Source: Gemmiger_A avium
Lineage (GTDB): Bacteria; Bacillota; Clostridia; Oscillospirales; Ruminococcaceae
Reading direction: 5' to 3'
NCBI GenBank assembly: GCA_019114585.1
Contig: DXFE01000042.1
Location: forward strand, 1-64,000
DNA: 64,000 bases
Position numbers and translations under genes: made by a program. Shown piece after piece: positions 55,353 through 63,585 of this stretch (position 1 is the stretch's first letter; each line of letters starts with the position of its first letter). Below the pieces are notes generated by a model. It was given only the letters and a program-made list of their open reading frames with translations. It did not search any database and was not told the origin of the DNA.

Positions 55353-56516
55353 TTACAGCGCCAGCAGCGCGTCGATGACCCGCTGGCAATCCTCCTCGCT
55401 CAGGTTGGTGGAGCAGGGCAGGTTGACGATGTGGGCCCGGTAATCCTCGGCCTTGGCCATGGCGTAGGCCTCGTTGCGGCCGTAGTCCGCCTGCTGGTGG
55501 ATCAGCGCCCAGACCGGCCGGGTCTGGATGGACTGCTCGTGCAGCTTCTGGATCAGGGTATCCCGGTCATGCCGCTCGTCGGTCAGGTACAGCGAGTAGA
55601 ACCACTTGTTGGGACGGGTGCAGTCTTCCCGGAAGCCCAGGATGCGGTAGCCGTTGAGCCCGTCCAGCGCGTCCTTGTACTGCTGCCAGCGGGCGTGCTT
55701 GTGGGCGATGAAGCCCTCCAGCTGTTCCAGCTGGGCCAGGCCCAGGGCAGCCTGCAGATTGGTCATGCGATAGTTGTAGCCCACCTCGTCGTGGAAGAAC
55801 TGCAGTTCGTTGCTCTTGGCCTGGGTGGAGAGGTGCTTGGCGTGCTCGGCCCAGTCGGGATGGTTGGAGACCACCATGCCGCCCGCGCCGGTGGTGATGA
55901 TCTTGTTACCGTTGAAGCTGTACACGCCCACGTCGCCGATGGTGCCGGCCATCCTGCCCGCGAAGGGGCCGGAGGTATACCGGGTGCCCAGGGCCTCGGT
56001 GGCGTCCTCGATGAGCACCAGGTTGTAGCGGCGGGCGATCTCGGTCAGGCGGGGCAGGTCGGCCATGTTGCCGAACACATGCACCGCCACCAGCGCCCGC
56101 ACCCGGGCCCCGGTGGTCTTGTTGTAGAGCGCGCCGTCCCGCATCTCGCACCGGTCGCGGCAGAATTCCTCCACCGCGTCGGGGCAGATGCACAGGCTGT
56201 CGTCACAGCCGATAAACACCGGCTCGGCCCCCATGTAGCGGGTGACCGGGTTGACCGCCGCGATAAAGGTCAGGCTGGGCACGATGACCTCGTCCCCGCG
56301 CTGTATACCGGCCACCATTGCGGCCAGATGCAGCCCGGAAGAACCGCTGTTGCAGGCCACCGCCCGGGGCATGCCCACATAGTCGGCAATGGCCTTTTCA
56401 AAATCGGCCACCTTGCTGCCGCCGGTGGAAACCCACTCGCTGACCACCGCCTCGTTGACATATTCCTTTTCGTGCCCGCCGAAGTTGGGCACCGACAGGG
56501 GAATGAACTTTGCCAT
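55353..56516 (-). CDS. legC: LegC-family PLP aminotransferase (DegT/DnrJ/EryC1)
   Basis: The 387-residue enzyme starts FIPLSVPNFGGHEKEYV, typical of the LegC family. It has a GDEVIVPSLTFIAAVNPV fold strand, VHVFGN, IEDATEALG and the PLP Schiff-base lysine K205 in SFNGNKIITTGAGGM. It adds the 4-amino group to the UDP- or GDP-4-keto sugar made by LegB. The SD AAAGAGGTG precedes ATG 56516. A small terminator separates it from the upstream membrane-module genes, so the legC to legF part may be a separate unit. Confidence 0.88.
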   Translation of the reverse strand: MAKFIPLSVPNFGGHEKEYVNEAVVSEWVSTGGSKVADFEKAIADYVGMPRAVACNSGSSGLHLAAMVAGIQRGDEVIVPSLTFIAAVNPVTRYMGAEPVFIGCDDSLCICPDAVEEFCRDRCEMRDGALYNKTTGARVRALVAVHVFGNMADLPRLTEIARRYNLVLIEDATEALGTRYTSGPFAGRMAGTIGDVGVYSFNGNKIITTGAGGMVVSNHPDWAEHAKHLSTQAKSNELQFFHDEVGYNYRMTNLQAALGLAQLEQLEGFIAHKHARWQQYKDALDGLNGYRILGFREDCTRPNKWFYSLYLTDERHDRDTLIQKLHEQSIQTRPVWALIHQQADYGRNEAYAMAKAEDYRAHIVNLPCSTNLSEEDCQRVIDALLAL

Positions 56517-56564
56517 AGCAAAACACCTCTTTAACTCTATGGGCCGGCCTTGCCGCCGGTCGTA

Positions 56565-56588
56565 CCAAAAGCGGAGAAATTCTCCGCC
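56565..56588 (-). terminator. Weak terminator/hairpin between the membrane modules and legC
   Basis: Stem GCGGAG/CTCCGC (56572-56577 and 56583-56588), loop of 5, is followed on the - strand by TTTTGG. The stem is short, so termination is probably partial. Confidence 0.5.
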
Positions 56589-56596
56589 CGGTTTGC

Positions 56597-57241
56597 TTAT
56601 TGTTTGCGGCGGCGCACAAAGCGCACGCCGTCCCACAGCCAGCGGATCGCCGCCGCCGCGAGACCCGGCCATACCAGATAGCCGAACAGCCCGCTCCAAC
56701 CCGGATTGAAGGCGGCGTACCAGGGCGCGTCCACGTTCAACGTCAGGGTCAGACCGGTCAGGGTGATGGCGCCCTGTTCCTCGGCCGGGCTGCAAGGGTC
56801 CAGGCGCAGCGCTGCGATGGAGCCGGCCGGCAGGCGGAACAGATAGCTGCCGTCGTCCTGCTTCTGGCCGAACACCCGTTTGCCGCTGCTGAAAGGCTCG
56901 TCCGCCCGGGTGGTGTAGTAGAGGCACACCTCCCGGGGGGTCTGGCTGAACTGCGCCTGCATGAGCAGGGTGCGGGCCATCTGCCCATCGGTATTGCGCC
57001 AGATCAGCTGGGGGTCGCCGCCGGTGGTGACCCAGTCCCCGTTTTCATCCGGGGCGATGTCCACCTGTTCCAGGGTGGCCGGGTCCAGATCGGTCTGGGC
57101 CAGACGGCCGCCGGCGCGGCCCGCAGCCTCCCAGCCCAGCACGGCCAGGCCGCTGCCCAGCCAGAATATCAGTGCCAGCCCGTAGCAGACCAGCGGGATG
57201 GGCGCGGGTAAACGGCGCGCCCAGCACTGCAAACACTTCAT
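56597..57241 (-). CDS. Small membrane-anchored beta-domain protein, copy 1 of the duplicated module
   Basis: The 214-residue protein has a helix near the N-terminus (about 14-40), an outer beta-rich domain (about 45-170: DPQLIWRNTDGQMARTLLMQAQF, then CLYYTTRADEPFS and IAALRLDPCSP) and a second helix (about 180-202). It resembles the 199-residue protein at 59234-59833 in layout and in DPQLxW, LYYxT and LRLDP segments. Its ATG overlaps the stop of the large membrane protein as ATGA (57238-57241). No known family is recognised. It may be an outer-face partner of the large protein. Confidence 0.65.
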   Translation of the reverse strand: MKCLQCWARRLPAPIPLVCYGLALIFWLGSGLAVLGWEAAGRAGGRLAQTDLDPATLEQVDIAPDENGDWVTTGGDPQLIWRNTDGQMARTLLMQAQFSQTPREVCLYYTTRADEPFSSGKRVFGQKQDDGSYLFRLPAGSIAALRLDPCSPAEEQGAITLTGLTLTLNVDAPWYAAFNPGWSGLFGYLVWPGLAAAAIRWLWDGVRFVRRRKQ

Positions 57242-59220
57242 CGAGGCACCTCCATTTCCACCGGCTGCCAGCCGCCTTCGGTCACCCGGTAGAGCAGGGT
57301 GTCCTCCGCGCCGGCCAGCCCGTCGGCAAACAGGCTGCCGTAGCTTTGCACAAAGATCTCGTCCACCGCGTCCACCAGGATGTAGGCGCAGCCGCTCTCC
57401 TCCACCAGGGTGCGGAACTCCTCCAGGGTGTAGGGGTGGTAATACAGGTTGCCGTTGTCCAGCTCGGGCAGACCGAAGGTGCCGCCGCCGCCACCGCCGC
57501 CGTCAATGTCGCCGCTGTAGTCCAGGATCAGCGGCAGCAGGTCGCAGCTGTAGCTGAACCAGCGCAGGCCGTTGTCCCCCTGGCTGACAAAGAAGATACG
57601 GCTGCCCGGTTCTACCGTTTCGGCCACCGCGTCGGCCTTGCGCTGGATCAGGTTCTGGTCGTCGAACTCCGCCTGGCTGAATCCCAGCACACTGTACTGG
57701 GGCAGGATGAACTGATTGGTACGCAGCAGCATGCCGCCGCCCAGCGCCAGCACCAGGGCACCCGCCGCCAGGCCGCGCCATTGGGGGGCGGGGTGGCTTT
57801 GGGCCGCCGCCAGCAGCCAGGCCAGGGCGATCAGGAACAGGCCGATATAGTAGGGATAGATATAGCGGTTGTAGTCCACAAGGCCGACGCACTGCTCTTC
57901 CCGGAAGATAAAGGCGTAGCTGAGCCGCAGCACAAAGTTGTAGCCCACAAAGCCCGCCAGACCCACCGCCAGCAGCACGCCGCCCCGGGCCCGCAGCCGG
58001 GCGCCCTTCGCCAGCAGGATGCCCGCCAGAAACAGCGCCACGATCAGGCCCAGCACCACAACGCCCGGCCCCAGCATGGACAGTTCATCCTTGAAAAAGG
58101 CGCTGACCATGTCCTGCCCGGCCTGCACAAAACGCCAGCGACGTTCCTCGTAGTAATCCGCCACCGGCAGCCCCAGCAGCATCTTAACGCCGTTGATTAC
58201 CACCGAAGGCAGGCTCTGGCTGGTGACACCCATGCCGCCTTCCGCGGCGTTGAGGGCAGCCAGACCGGCGATATACCGACTCCAGGCCAGGTAGGCCGCC
58301 AGCGGGGCGGCACAGGTGAGGGCGGAGAAGCCCAGCCGGCGGGGCCAGCCCTTGCGGAAGGGCCCCGCATCCGGGAAGAAGAACCAGTCGGCGGCGGCCA
58401 TGCCCGCGGCCACCAGCATCACCGGGAACAGGTTATCCTTGGCCAGGGCGGCAAAGGCCAGCACCGGCACCACCGGCCAGCGGGGGCCGTCGGCGGCGCG
58501 CAGGGCCAGCCACAGGGCCACCGCCCCGCCGAACAGCACACCGGCGGGGATGTCGCCGTAGCTGTTCATGTAGACCTTGCTCAAAAAGATGGTGCGGTTG
58601 TAGGTGGTGAAGAACCAGGGCGCGCACCAGCAGGCCACCGCCGCCGGCACCGCCAGGGCGTATTTTTTCCAGTCCAGCCGCCCCAGCACCGCCGCAAAGC
58701 AGGCAAACAGCAGCCAGTCGTACCCCACATAGACTTTCCAGTAGGCGAACCTGCCCAGGAACTGGGCAAAGTACCCCATCAGGATCAGGCTGGGGGTCTG
58801 GGTGGCCTGCCAGGGGGTGCCGGTCTCACCCACGGTATACAGGGCATCGTTGGCCTTGGTCAGCTTGGCCGCAGTGGCCCAGAGGGAATACTCGTCAAAA
58901 TCGGTGGGGATGGGCTGGCGCACAGCAAAGTAGACCGTGACCCCCAGCGCCATCACCAGAAACAGCACAAGGCCGGGGGTCAGCAGCTGCCGCCAGCTCT
59001 CCCGCCGGCGCACCAGCGCCCAGCCGCCCAGACCCCAGCAGGCCAGGTACAGTGTCCAGCCGCCTACGGCCAGCGCCCCGGCCATGCCCCAGGCGGCCAG
59101 CCACAGGCCCGCCAGGCTCAGCGCGGTGAGCGGTCCCAGCGCGGCGGGCAGCCGGGCGTACAGGGTGAGGAAGGCTGTCAGGCACAGCACGGCCAGCAAA
59201 GCCAGCAATACATCCCACAT
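57238..59220 (-). CDS. 660-residue GT-C-like membrane protein, copy 1 of the duplicated module
   Basis: This polytopic protein has about 12 helices. It shares spaced motifs with the equally long protein at 59830-61812: QPIPTDFDEYSLW (D109, E110), VYMNSYGDIPAGVLFGGAV, AKDNLFP, DYNRYIY, QGDNGLRWFSY and YILVDAVDEIF. The DE pair in the first outer loop is in the place of the catalytic acid of GT-C transferases. The C-terminal 150 residues are a soluble domain with a poly-Gly tract (DGGGGGGG). It likely transfers a sugar from a lipid carrier to a glycan or protein outside the membrane, but no named family was recognised. SD AAGGAG. Confidence 0.7.
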   Translation of the reverse strand: MWDVLLALLAVLCLTAFLTLYARLPAALGPLTALSLAGLWLAAWGMAGALAVGGWTLYLACWGLGGWALVRRRESWRQLLTPGLVLFLVMALGVTVYFAVRQPIPTDFDEYSLWATAAKLTKANDALYTVGETGTPWQATQTPSLILMGYFAQFLGRFAYWKVYVGYDWLLFACFAAVLGRLDWKKYALAVPAAVACWCAPWFFTTYNRTIFLSKVYMNSYGDIPAGVLFGGAVALWLALRAADGPRWPVVPVLAFAALAKDNLFPVMLVAAGMAAADWFFFPDAGPFRKGWPRRLGFSALTCAAPLAAYLAWSRYIAGLAALNAAEGGMGVTSQSLPSVVINGVKMLLGLPVADYYEERRWRFVQAGQDMVSAFFKDELSMLGPGVVVLGLIVALFLAGILLAKGARLRARGGVLLAVGLAGFVGYNFVLRLSYAFIFREEQCVGLVDYNRYIYPYYIGLFLIALAWLLAAAQSHPAPQWRGLAAGALVLALGGGMLLRTNQFILPQYSVLGFSQAEFDDQNLIQRKADAVAETVEPGSRIFFVSQGDNGLRWFSYSCDLLPLILDYSGDIDGGGGGGGTFGLPELDNGNLYYHPYTLEEFRTLVEESGCAYILVDAVDEIFVQSYGSLFADGLAGAEDTLLYRVTEGGWQPVEMEVPR

Positions 59221-59233
59221 ACGGTGTGTCTCC

Positions 59234-59833
59234 TTAGCGTCGTTTTTTGTCCAGCGGGACGGCCAGTTCGGTCAGTTCCCCCGCCAGGGCGGCCAGCAGC
59301 AGCGGCGCCGCCGCCAGCACCAGCAGCGTGCCCGCGTCCGGGATCAGCCGCCGCCACAAGGGTTCGGCCGGGTTGAGGGTCACGGCGGACAGGCAGCTGG
59401 TCACGCCGCCCTCGCTGTCCGGGTCCAGCCGCAGGCCGGTGACCTCCACCCCGCCCAGGTCAAACTGCCATACACCGGGGGCGGTCTGGTCGGCCCAGAC
59501 CTTCTGCGCCTCGGAGTAATCAGTCTGCCCCTCGGTGCGGTAGTACAGGGTCACCCCGCCGGAGGGCCGGTCCTGGGTCATCTGCACCTGCACCGTATCC
59601 ACCCGGGCCGTGCCCTCCCAGTACAGCTGGGGGTCGGCGTCGGTGGAGGTAAAGGTCACCGAACCGGCCGGGGCATCGGCGGCAGGTTCAGTCTCCACCG
59701 CGCCCACCTGGGTAAACCCGGCAGGGTCGATGGAGGCGGGCTGCCCCGCCTGCACAGCCCCCAGCGCCGCGGCGGCCAGCCAGAGCACCAGCGCCGCCGC
59801 ATAGAAAAAGGCAAGCCAGCGTTTGGTCGTCAT
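59234..59833 (-). CDS. Small membrane-anchored beta-domain protein, copy 2
   Basis: The 199-residue protein has an N-terminal helix (about 5-28), an outer beta domain (STDADPQLYWEGTARVDTVQVQM, then GVTLYYRTEGQTDY and VTGLRLDPDSEGG) and a helix near the C-terminus (DAGTLLVLAAAPLLLAALAG) with a basic tail. Its layout and three motifs match the 214-residue protein at 56597. Its ATG overlaps the stop of the large protein upstream as ATGA (59830-59833), the same junction as in copy 1. SD GGAGGTG. The function is unknown. Confidence 0.65.
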   Translation of the reverse strand: MTTKRWLAFFYAAALVLWLAAAALGAVQAGQPASIDPAGFTQVGAVETEPAADAPAGSVTFTSTDADPQLYWEGTARVDTVQVQMTQDRPSGGVTLYYRTEGQTDYSEAQKVWADQTAPGVWQFDLGGVEVTGLRLDPDSEGGVTSCLSAVTLNPAEPLWRRLIPDAGTLLVLAAAPLLLAALAGELTELAVPLDKKRR

Positions 59834-61812
59834 GCCTCGTCACCTCCCGCCACCAGGGTCATACGGGCGCCGCCGTCCTCGATCTTGAACAGCAGCGGGT
59901 CGTGGGTGGTGCCCAGCGGAATGGGCGCGTCAAACAGGGAGGAAAATTCCTCGCAGAAATACTCGTCGGTCCAGTCTACCAGGATGTAGTCGTACTCCGC
60001 CTCCTGCAGGAAAACCACCAGGCCGTCCCGGGAGCAGACCGTCTCGAACTCGTTGGCATCAGAGAAATAGGGCAGCAGGGTCATGCCGGTAGTGGGCCAG
60101 CGGTTGTCCCGCGCATCACCGAAGCTGGTGCCGCCGAAGCCGTTGGCGATGGTGGCATGCAGCTCGTAGCCATAGTAGTACCAGCGGGACACATCGTCCC
60201 CCTGGCAGATCAGCAGCACTTCATCGTCCCAGTCCAGATAGTCGTTGACGGTGGCGGCACGGGCCTTGATCTCCTGCCGGGCATCGTACAGGCTGGAGGG
60301 GTAGTTCCAGAAGCCGGTGCGGGGCCCGCGCCACAGGCAGACCGCCACCAGCGCCGCGGCCGCGCCGCAGACCCCCAACCGGGCCAGGGCGGCCCGGCCT
60401 TTTTCTTCCCGGCAGGCCAACGCCAGCAGGCCCAGGCTGGCCAGGGTCATGCCAATGTGCACCGACCCCAGATAGCGGGCGTAGTCCTTGAGCTGGTAGG
60501 CTTCAATATCCGCAAAGTTGTACACATACAGAAACAGATGGAACACCCAGAACGCGGCCAGCCCGATCCACAGCCCGGCGCTGATCCGCAGCACCCGGCG
60601 GCGGGCGGCGCCCGGCGCGGCGCAGAAGGCCGCGGCGCCCTGGGCCACCAGCGCGGCGGCCATGGCCACCACACCCGGCCCCAGCAGACAGACCGGCAGG
60701 GTAAAGGGCGCTTTGAGCATCAGCGCCAGGATGGCGGAGAACTTTTCGGTGCGGCCGATGCCCAGCAGCTGGGCCAGACCGCCCAGCAGCACGGTGGCGT
60801 AGCCCACGCTCTCCCCTTCGCCGCCCACGGCGTTTTTATCCACGCCGCTGGCCTGCATCACATAGACGCTCCAGAGCACAAAGGCCCCGGCGATGAGCAC
60901 CGCCGCCACCAGCGCCAGCCCGGCGGTGGTGAACACCCGGCCCAGACGCACCGGTTTTTGCCCGAACGCCCGGGCCAGCGCCATCACCAGCACCGCCACC
61001 AGGGCGTAGGCCAGGCCGATGTCCTTGACAAGGGTGAGAAAAACGAGCACAAGCCCGCACCCGGCCAGCCCGGCGGGAGAATCACCGGCAGCCAGATACA
61101 GGCAGACTGCGCCGCCGAACACAAAGGCCAGTGCCAGATCGCCCATGGCGGACTGGTACACCTGGCTCACCGCGCCCGGCTGGTATACGGAGAAGAAGAA
61201 CGGCAGGCTGACCACGGCGGCAAAGGCGAGCACCGCGCTGCGCCAGCCGCGCCCGGCCAGGCTGGCGGCCAGGGCCGCCACCGCCATATACAGGGTATCG
61301 TAGGCGGCAAACACCGCCCATTCGGCAAAACCGGGGGCGGCAAACTGGAACAGGTAGCTCAGCAGCATCATGCCGGGCAGGCTGCCCCGCCCCGCCAGAT
61401 AGCCCCGGGCCGCCGGGAACAGCACGTCCTGTTCGCAGACCATCTTGCAGGCGCTGCCCCAGAGGGTAAACTCGTCCCACTGGGTGAACAGGGGCTGCCG
61501 CACCGCAAACAGAAGCCAGAACGCCAGCGAACCGGCCACAAACAGCCCGAACGCCGGGCTCTGGGCCCGGCGCATCAGCGCGGGCAGACCGGCCCCCAGC
61601 GCGGCAAATACGGTCAGGCCCGCCATGGCCGCCAGCCACAGCCAGGCGGCGGGCAGCAGCAGCCCCGCCATACCGCCCAGGCACAGCCAGATCACCGACC
61701 CGGCCAGTACCGGCAGCGCCAGCAGGGCAGGATCTTTATCCAGCAGTTCGGCCGCTGCCAGGCTGCCGCAGGCCAGGGCCGCCAGCACCAAAAGGCCGCA
61801 GAGAAGCGTCAT
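59830..61812 (-). CDS. 660-residue GT-C-like membrane protein, copy 2
   Basis: This homologue of the 57238 protein carries the same landmarks: QPLFTQWDEFTLW (D113, E114), VYQSAMGDLALAFVFGGAV, VKDIGLA, DYARYLG, QGDDVSRWYYY and YILVDWTDEYF. Outside these motifs the two differ widely, so the duplication is old or the copies have different substrates. The start ATG 61812 has AAAGGAG upstream (the longer frame begins MGKETP). It is followed, with an ATGA overlap, by the small copy 2 protein. It probably sits in the cytoplasmic membrane with the soluble C-terminal domain outside. Confidence 0.7.
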   Translation of the reverse strand: MTLLCGLLVLAALACGSLAAAELLDKDPALLALPVLAGSVIWLCLGGMAGLLLPAAWLWLAAMAGLTVFAALGAGLPALMRRAQSPAFGLFVAGSLAFWLLFAVRQPLFTQWDEFTLWGSACKMVCEQDVLFPAARGYLAGRGSLPGMMLLSYLFQFAAPGFAEWAVFAAYDTLYMAVAALAASLAGRGWRSAVLAFAAVVSLPFFFSVYQPGAVSQVYQSAMGDLALAFVFGGAVCLYLAAGDSPAGLAGCGLVLVFLTLVKDIGLAYALVAVLVMALARAFGQKPVRLGRVFTTAGLALVAAVLIAGAFVLWSVYVMQASGVDKNAVGGEGESVGYATVLLGGLAQLLGIGRTEKFSAILALMLKAPFTLPVCLLGPGVVAMAAALVAQGAAAFCAAPGAARRRVLRISAGLWIGLAAFWVFHLFLYVYNFADIEAYQLKDYARYLGSVHIGMTLASLGLLALACREEKGRAALARLGVCGAAAALVAVCLWRGPRTGFWNYPSSLYDARQEIKARAATVNDYLDWDDEVLLICQGDDVSRWYYYGYELHATIANGFGGTSFGDARDNRWPTTGMTLLPYFSDANEFETVCSRDGLVVFLQEAEYDYILVDWTDEYFCEEFSSLFDAPIPLGTTHDPLLFKIEDGGARMTLVAGGDEA

Positions 61813-61857
61813 AGGCGTCTCCTTTCCCATAGAACCCGGGCCGCGCCCGGGATTTGC

Positions 61858-63519
61858 TTACAGATAAATGGTGTACACCGGCCCGATGAACCAGTGCTGG
61901 AACAGCAGCACCGCCCCCAGCACCGCCGTGCCTCCGGCGGTGACCAGGGCCACGTTCAGGGCCTTGCCGGTACCGGCCAGCTTGGGCTCCAGCACATGGC
62001 TGAGCAGCGCCGCCACCAATACCAGCAGCATCAGGAACACCGGCAGGAAGTACCGGGCCTGCAGCCCGATCACCCGCACCATGCCCACGGGGGTGTAGGT
62101 GATATACATGGCGGTCATGGCGCCAGCGATGTACACCACGCTCAAGGCCCCCAGCCCGGCGGCGGGCAGCGGACGCAGGCTGCTTTTTTCATGCACCGAC
62201 AGCGCCGCGCAGAACAGCAGCACCGCCGGGCACAGGATATTCAGCAGCGGGATGGGCAGGTCCAGCGACCCGAACACACCCAGCTGGCCGATGAAGAATT
62301 CGTTCTCGTACAGGGTACCGAACAGCACCGCGATATACCGCAGCGGATTGGACAGGATGAAAGCCAGCTGCGGCAGCTGCTCCACCCCTTCGATCATCCG
62401 CTCGATGGTGCCATAATTGTGCCGGAACGCCACCCCGTACCACTCGATGAACCGGGTGACCACCACCGCCCCGGCCAGACCGGCCAGCGCCACCTGCCAT
62501 TTTTTCCAGCGGGTCTTCCAGGCGCGGCGGGGCAGGATCAGCGGCAGCACGATCCACAGCAGGTTGATATAGGGCTTGGCCACGTTCATGAGCACAAAGG
62601 CCGCGAAAAAGGCGTATACGTCCCGGTCCCGGATCTCGTCCCGGCAGTAGTAGCTGGCCACCAGGTAGTAAAAGCCCAGCAAAGTGGCATCGTAGCTTAA
62701 GGACGCAGCCATATACAGGCTCAGCGGCAGCAGCATCACGCCCAGGAACACCGGCTGGTACCGGCGGCAGCCCCGCAGGGCCAGCCAGCACAGCAGGGTG
62801 TAGCAGGCAAGGTTGGCCAGCCGCCCGGCGTACAGGCAGCCCAGCGCCCCCAGCCCCACAAGCCGGGCCAGCACCATGCCCAGCGCCTGGGGCACAAAGG
62901 GCAGGATCATCAGGCTGATGGGCTCGGTGACCTTTTCTTTTGCGGGCTCGCCGCTCAGGTACTGGGCAAAGCTGTCCGCCACCGAGAGCACTTCCCCGTC
63001 CTTGCCCCACTGTTTCAGGGCGTAGCCGGAGGAATCGTAGGGCGCCTCGGCCCCCTGGGAGTTTTCGCCCCAACCAACGCTGGTGTGGGCGTTGACCCAG
63101 GCGCCGGGGAAGGCCGCCAGCAGCCGGTCCACGTCCTCGGGGTAGCCCCGGTCGGCGTCAAAATCCAGCCGGCCCAGGCTGATGGCGTAGCTGCGCAGGT
63201 AATGGTCGGTCTCGTCGGGGGCCTGCAGGGGCGGGTTGGCAAAGCAGAACAGCGCCCCGCACACAAAGATGCAGACGGCGGCCCGCCCGGCGAAGCTGCG
63301 GCCCAGCCGCACCGCCAGGAACACCGCCAGATAGAGCGCCCAGGCCACCGTGCAGGCCAGCAGGGTGAACAGGCCCGCGGCCATCCGGTCGAAGGAGTAG
63401 AACACCCGCCAGTAATACACCAGGCCCACGGCCAGCGCGGTGACCGGCGCAAGGCCCAGCAGCCAACCGGCCCAGGCGGGCAGCCGGGGCAGGCGGCGGG
63501 GAGAAGTTCGTTCGTTCAT
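61858..63519 (-). CDS. DUF2142 membrane protein (GT-C-like)
   Basis: This 553-residue protein has about 12 helices and the DUF2142 hallmark NPPLQAPDETDHYLRSYAISLG in the first outer loop, followed by GRLDFDADRGYP. The DE pair suggests a GT-C glycosyltransferase that uses a polyprenyl-linked sugar. Such proteins are frequent in exopolysaccharide loci. A basic N-terminus (MNERTSPRRLPRLP) precedes the first helix. SD GCGAGG lies upstream. It is the first gene after legB and stands 45 bases upstream of copy 2 of the module. Confidence 0.8.
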   Translation of the reverse strand: MNERTSPRRLPRLPAWAGWLLGLAPVTALAVGLVYYWRVFYSFDRMAAGLFTLLACTVAWALYLAVFLAVRLGRSFAGRAAVCIFVCGALFCFANPPLQAPDETDHYLRSYAISLGRLDFDADRGYPEDVDRLLAAFPGAWVNAHTSVGWGENSQGAEAPYDSSGYALKQWGKDGEVLSVADSFAQYLSGEPAKEKVTEPISLMILPFVPQALGMVLARLVGLGALGCLYAGRLANLACYTLLCWLALRGCRRYQPVFLGVMLLPLSLYMAASLSYDATLLGFYYLVASYYCRDEIRDRDVYAFFAAFVLMNVAKPYINLLWIVLPLILPRRAWKTRWKKWQVALAGLAGAVVVTRFIEWYGVAFRHNYGTIERMIEGVEQLPQLAFILSNPLRYIAVLFGTLYENEFFIGQLGVFGSLDLPIPLLNILCPAVLLFCAALSVHEKSSLRPLPAAGLGALSVVYIAGAMTAMYITYTPVGMVRVIGLQARYFLPVFLMLLVLVAALLSHVLEPKLAGTGKALNVALVTAGGTAVLGAVLLFQHWFIGPVYTIYL

Positions 63520-63542
63520 GAAAACCTCGCAAAACAGGCAAA

Positions 63543-63573
63543 GGCCCGGCGTTTCCGATGCGGAGAAGCCGGG
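63543..63573 (-). terminator. Hairpin between legB and the DUF2142 gene (partial terminator)
   Basis: Stem GGCCCGGC/GCCGGGCC (about 63543-63550 and 63566-63573) with a 15-base internal region is followed on the - strand by TTTGCCTGTTTTG, 12 bases past the legB stop. It could reduce read-through. Confidence 0.55.
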
Positions 63574-63585
63574 CCCGGCCAGGAT

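Noticed and set aside
57172..59376. 734-residue + strand frame
   Set aside because: Shadow of the 660-residue membrane protein, rich in Gln/Arg/Pro/Gly, with no domain.
59902..62700. 932-residue + strand frame over the membrane module
   Set aside because: Gln/Gly/His-rich antisense shadow. The - strand genes have start/stop overlaps, SDs and shared motifs.
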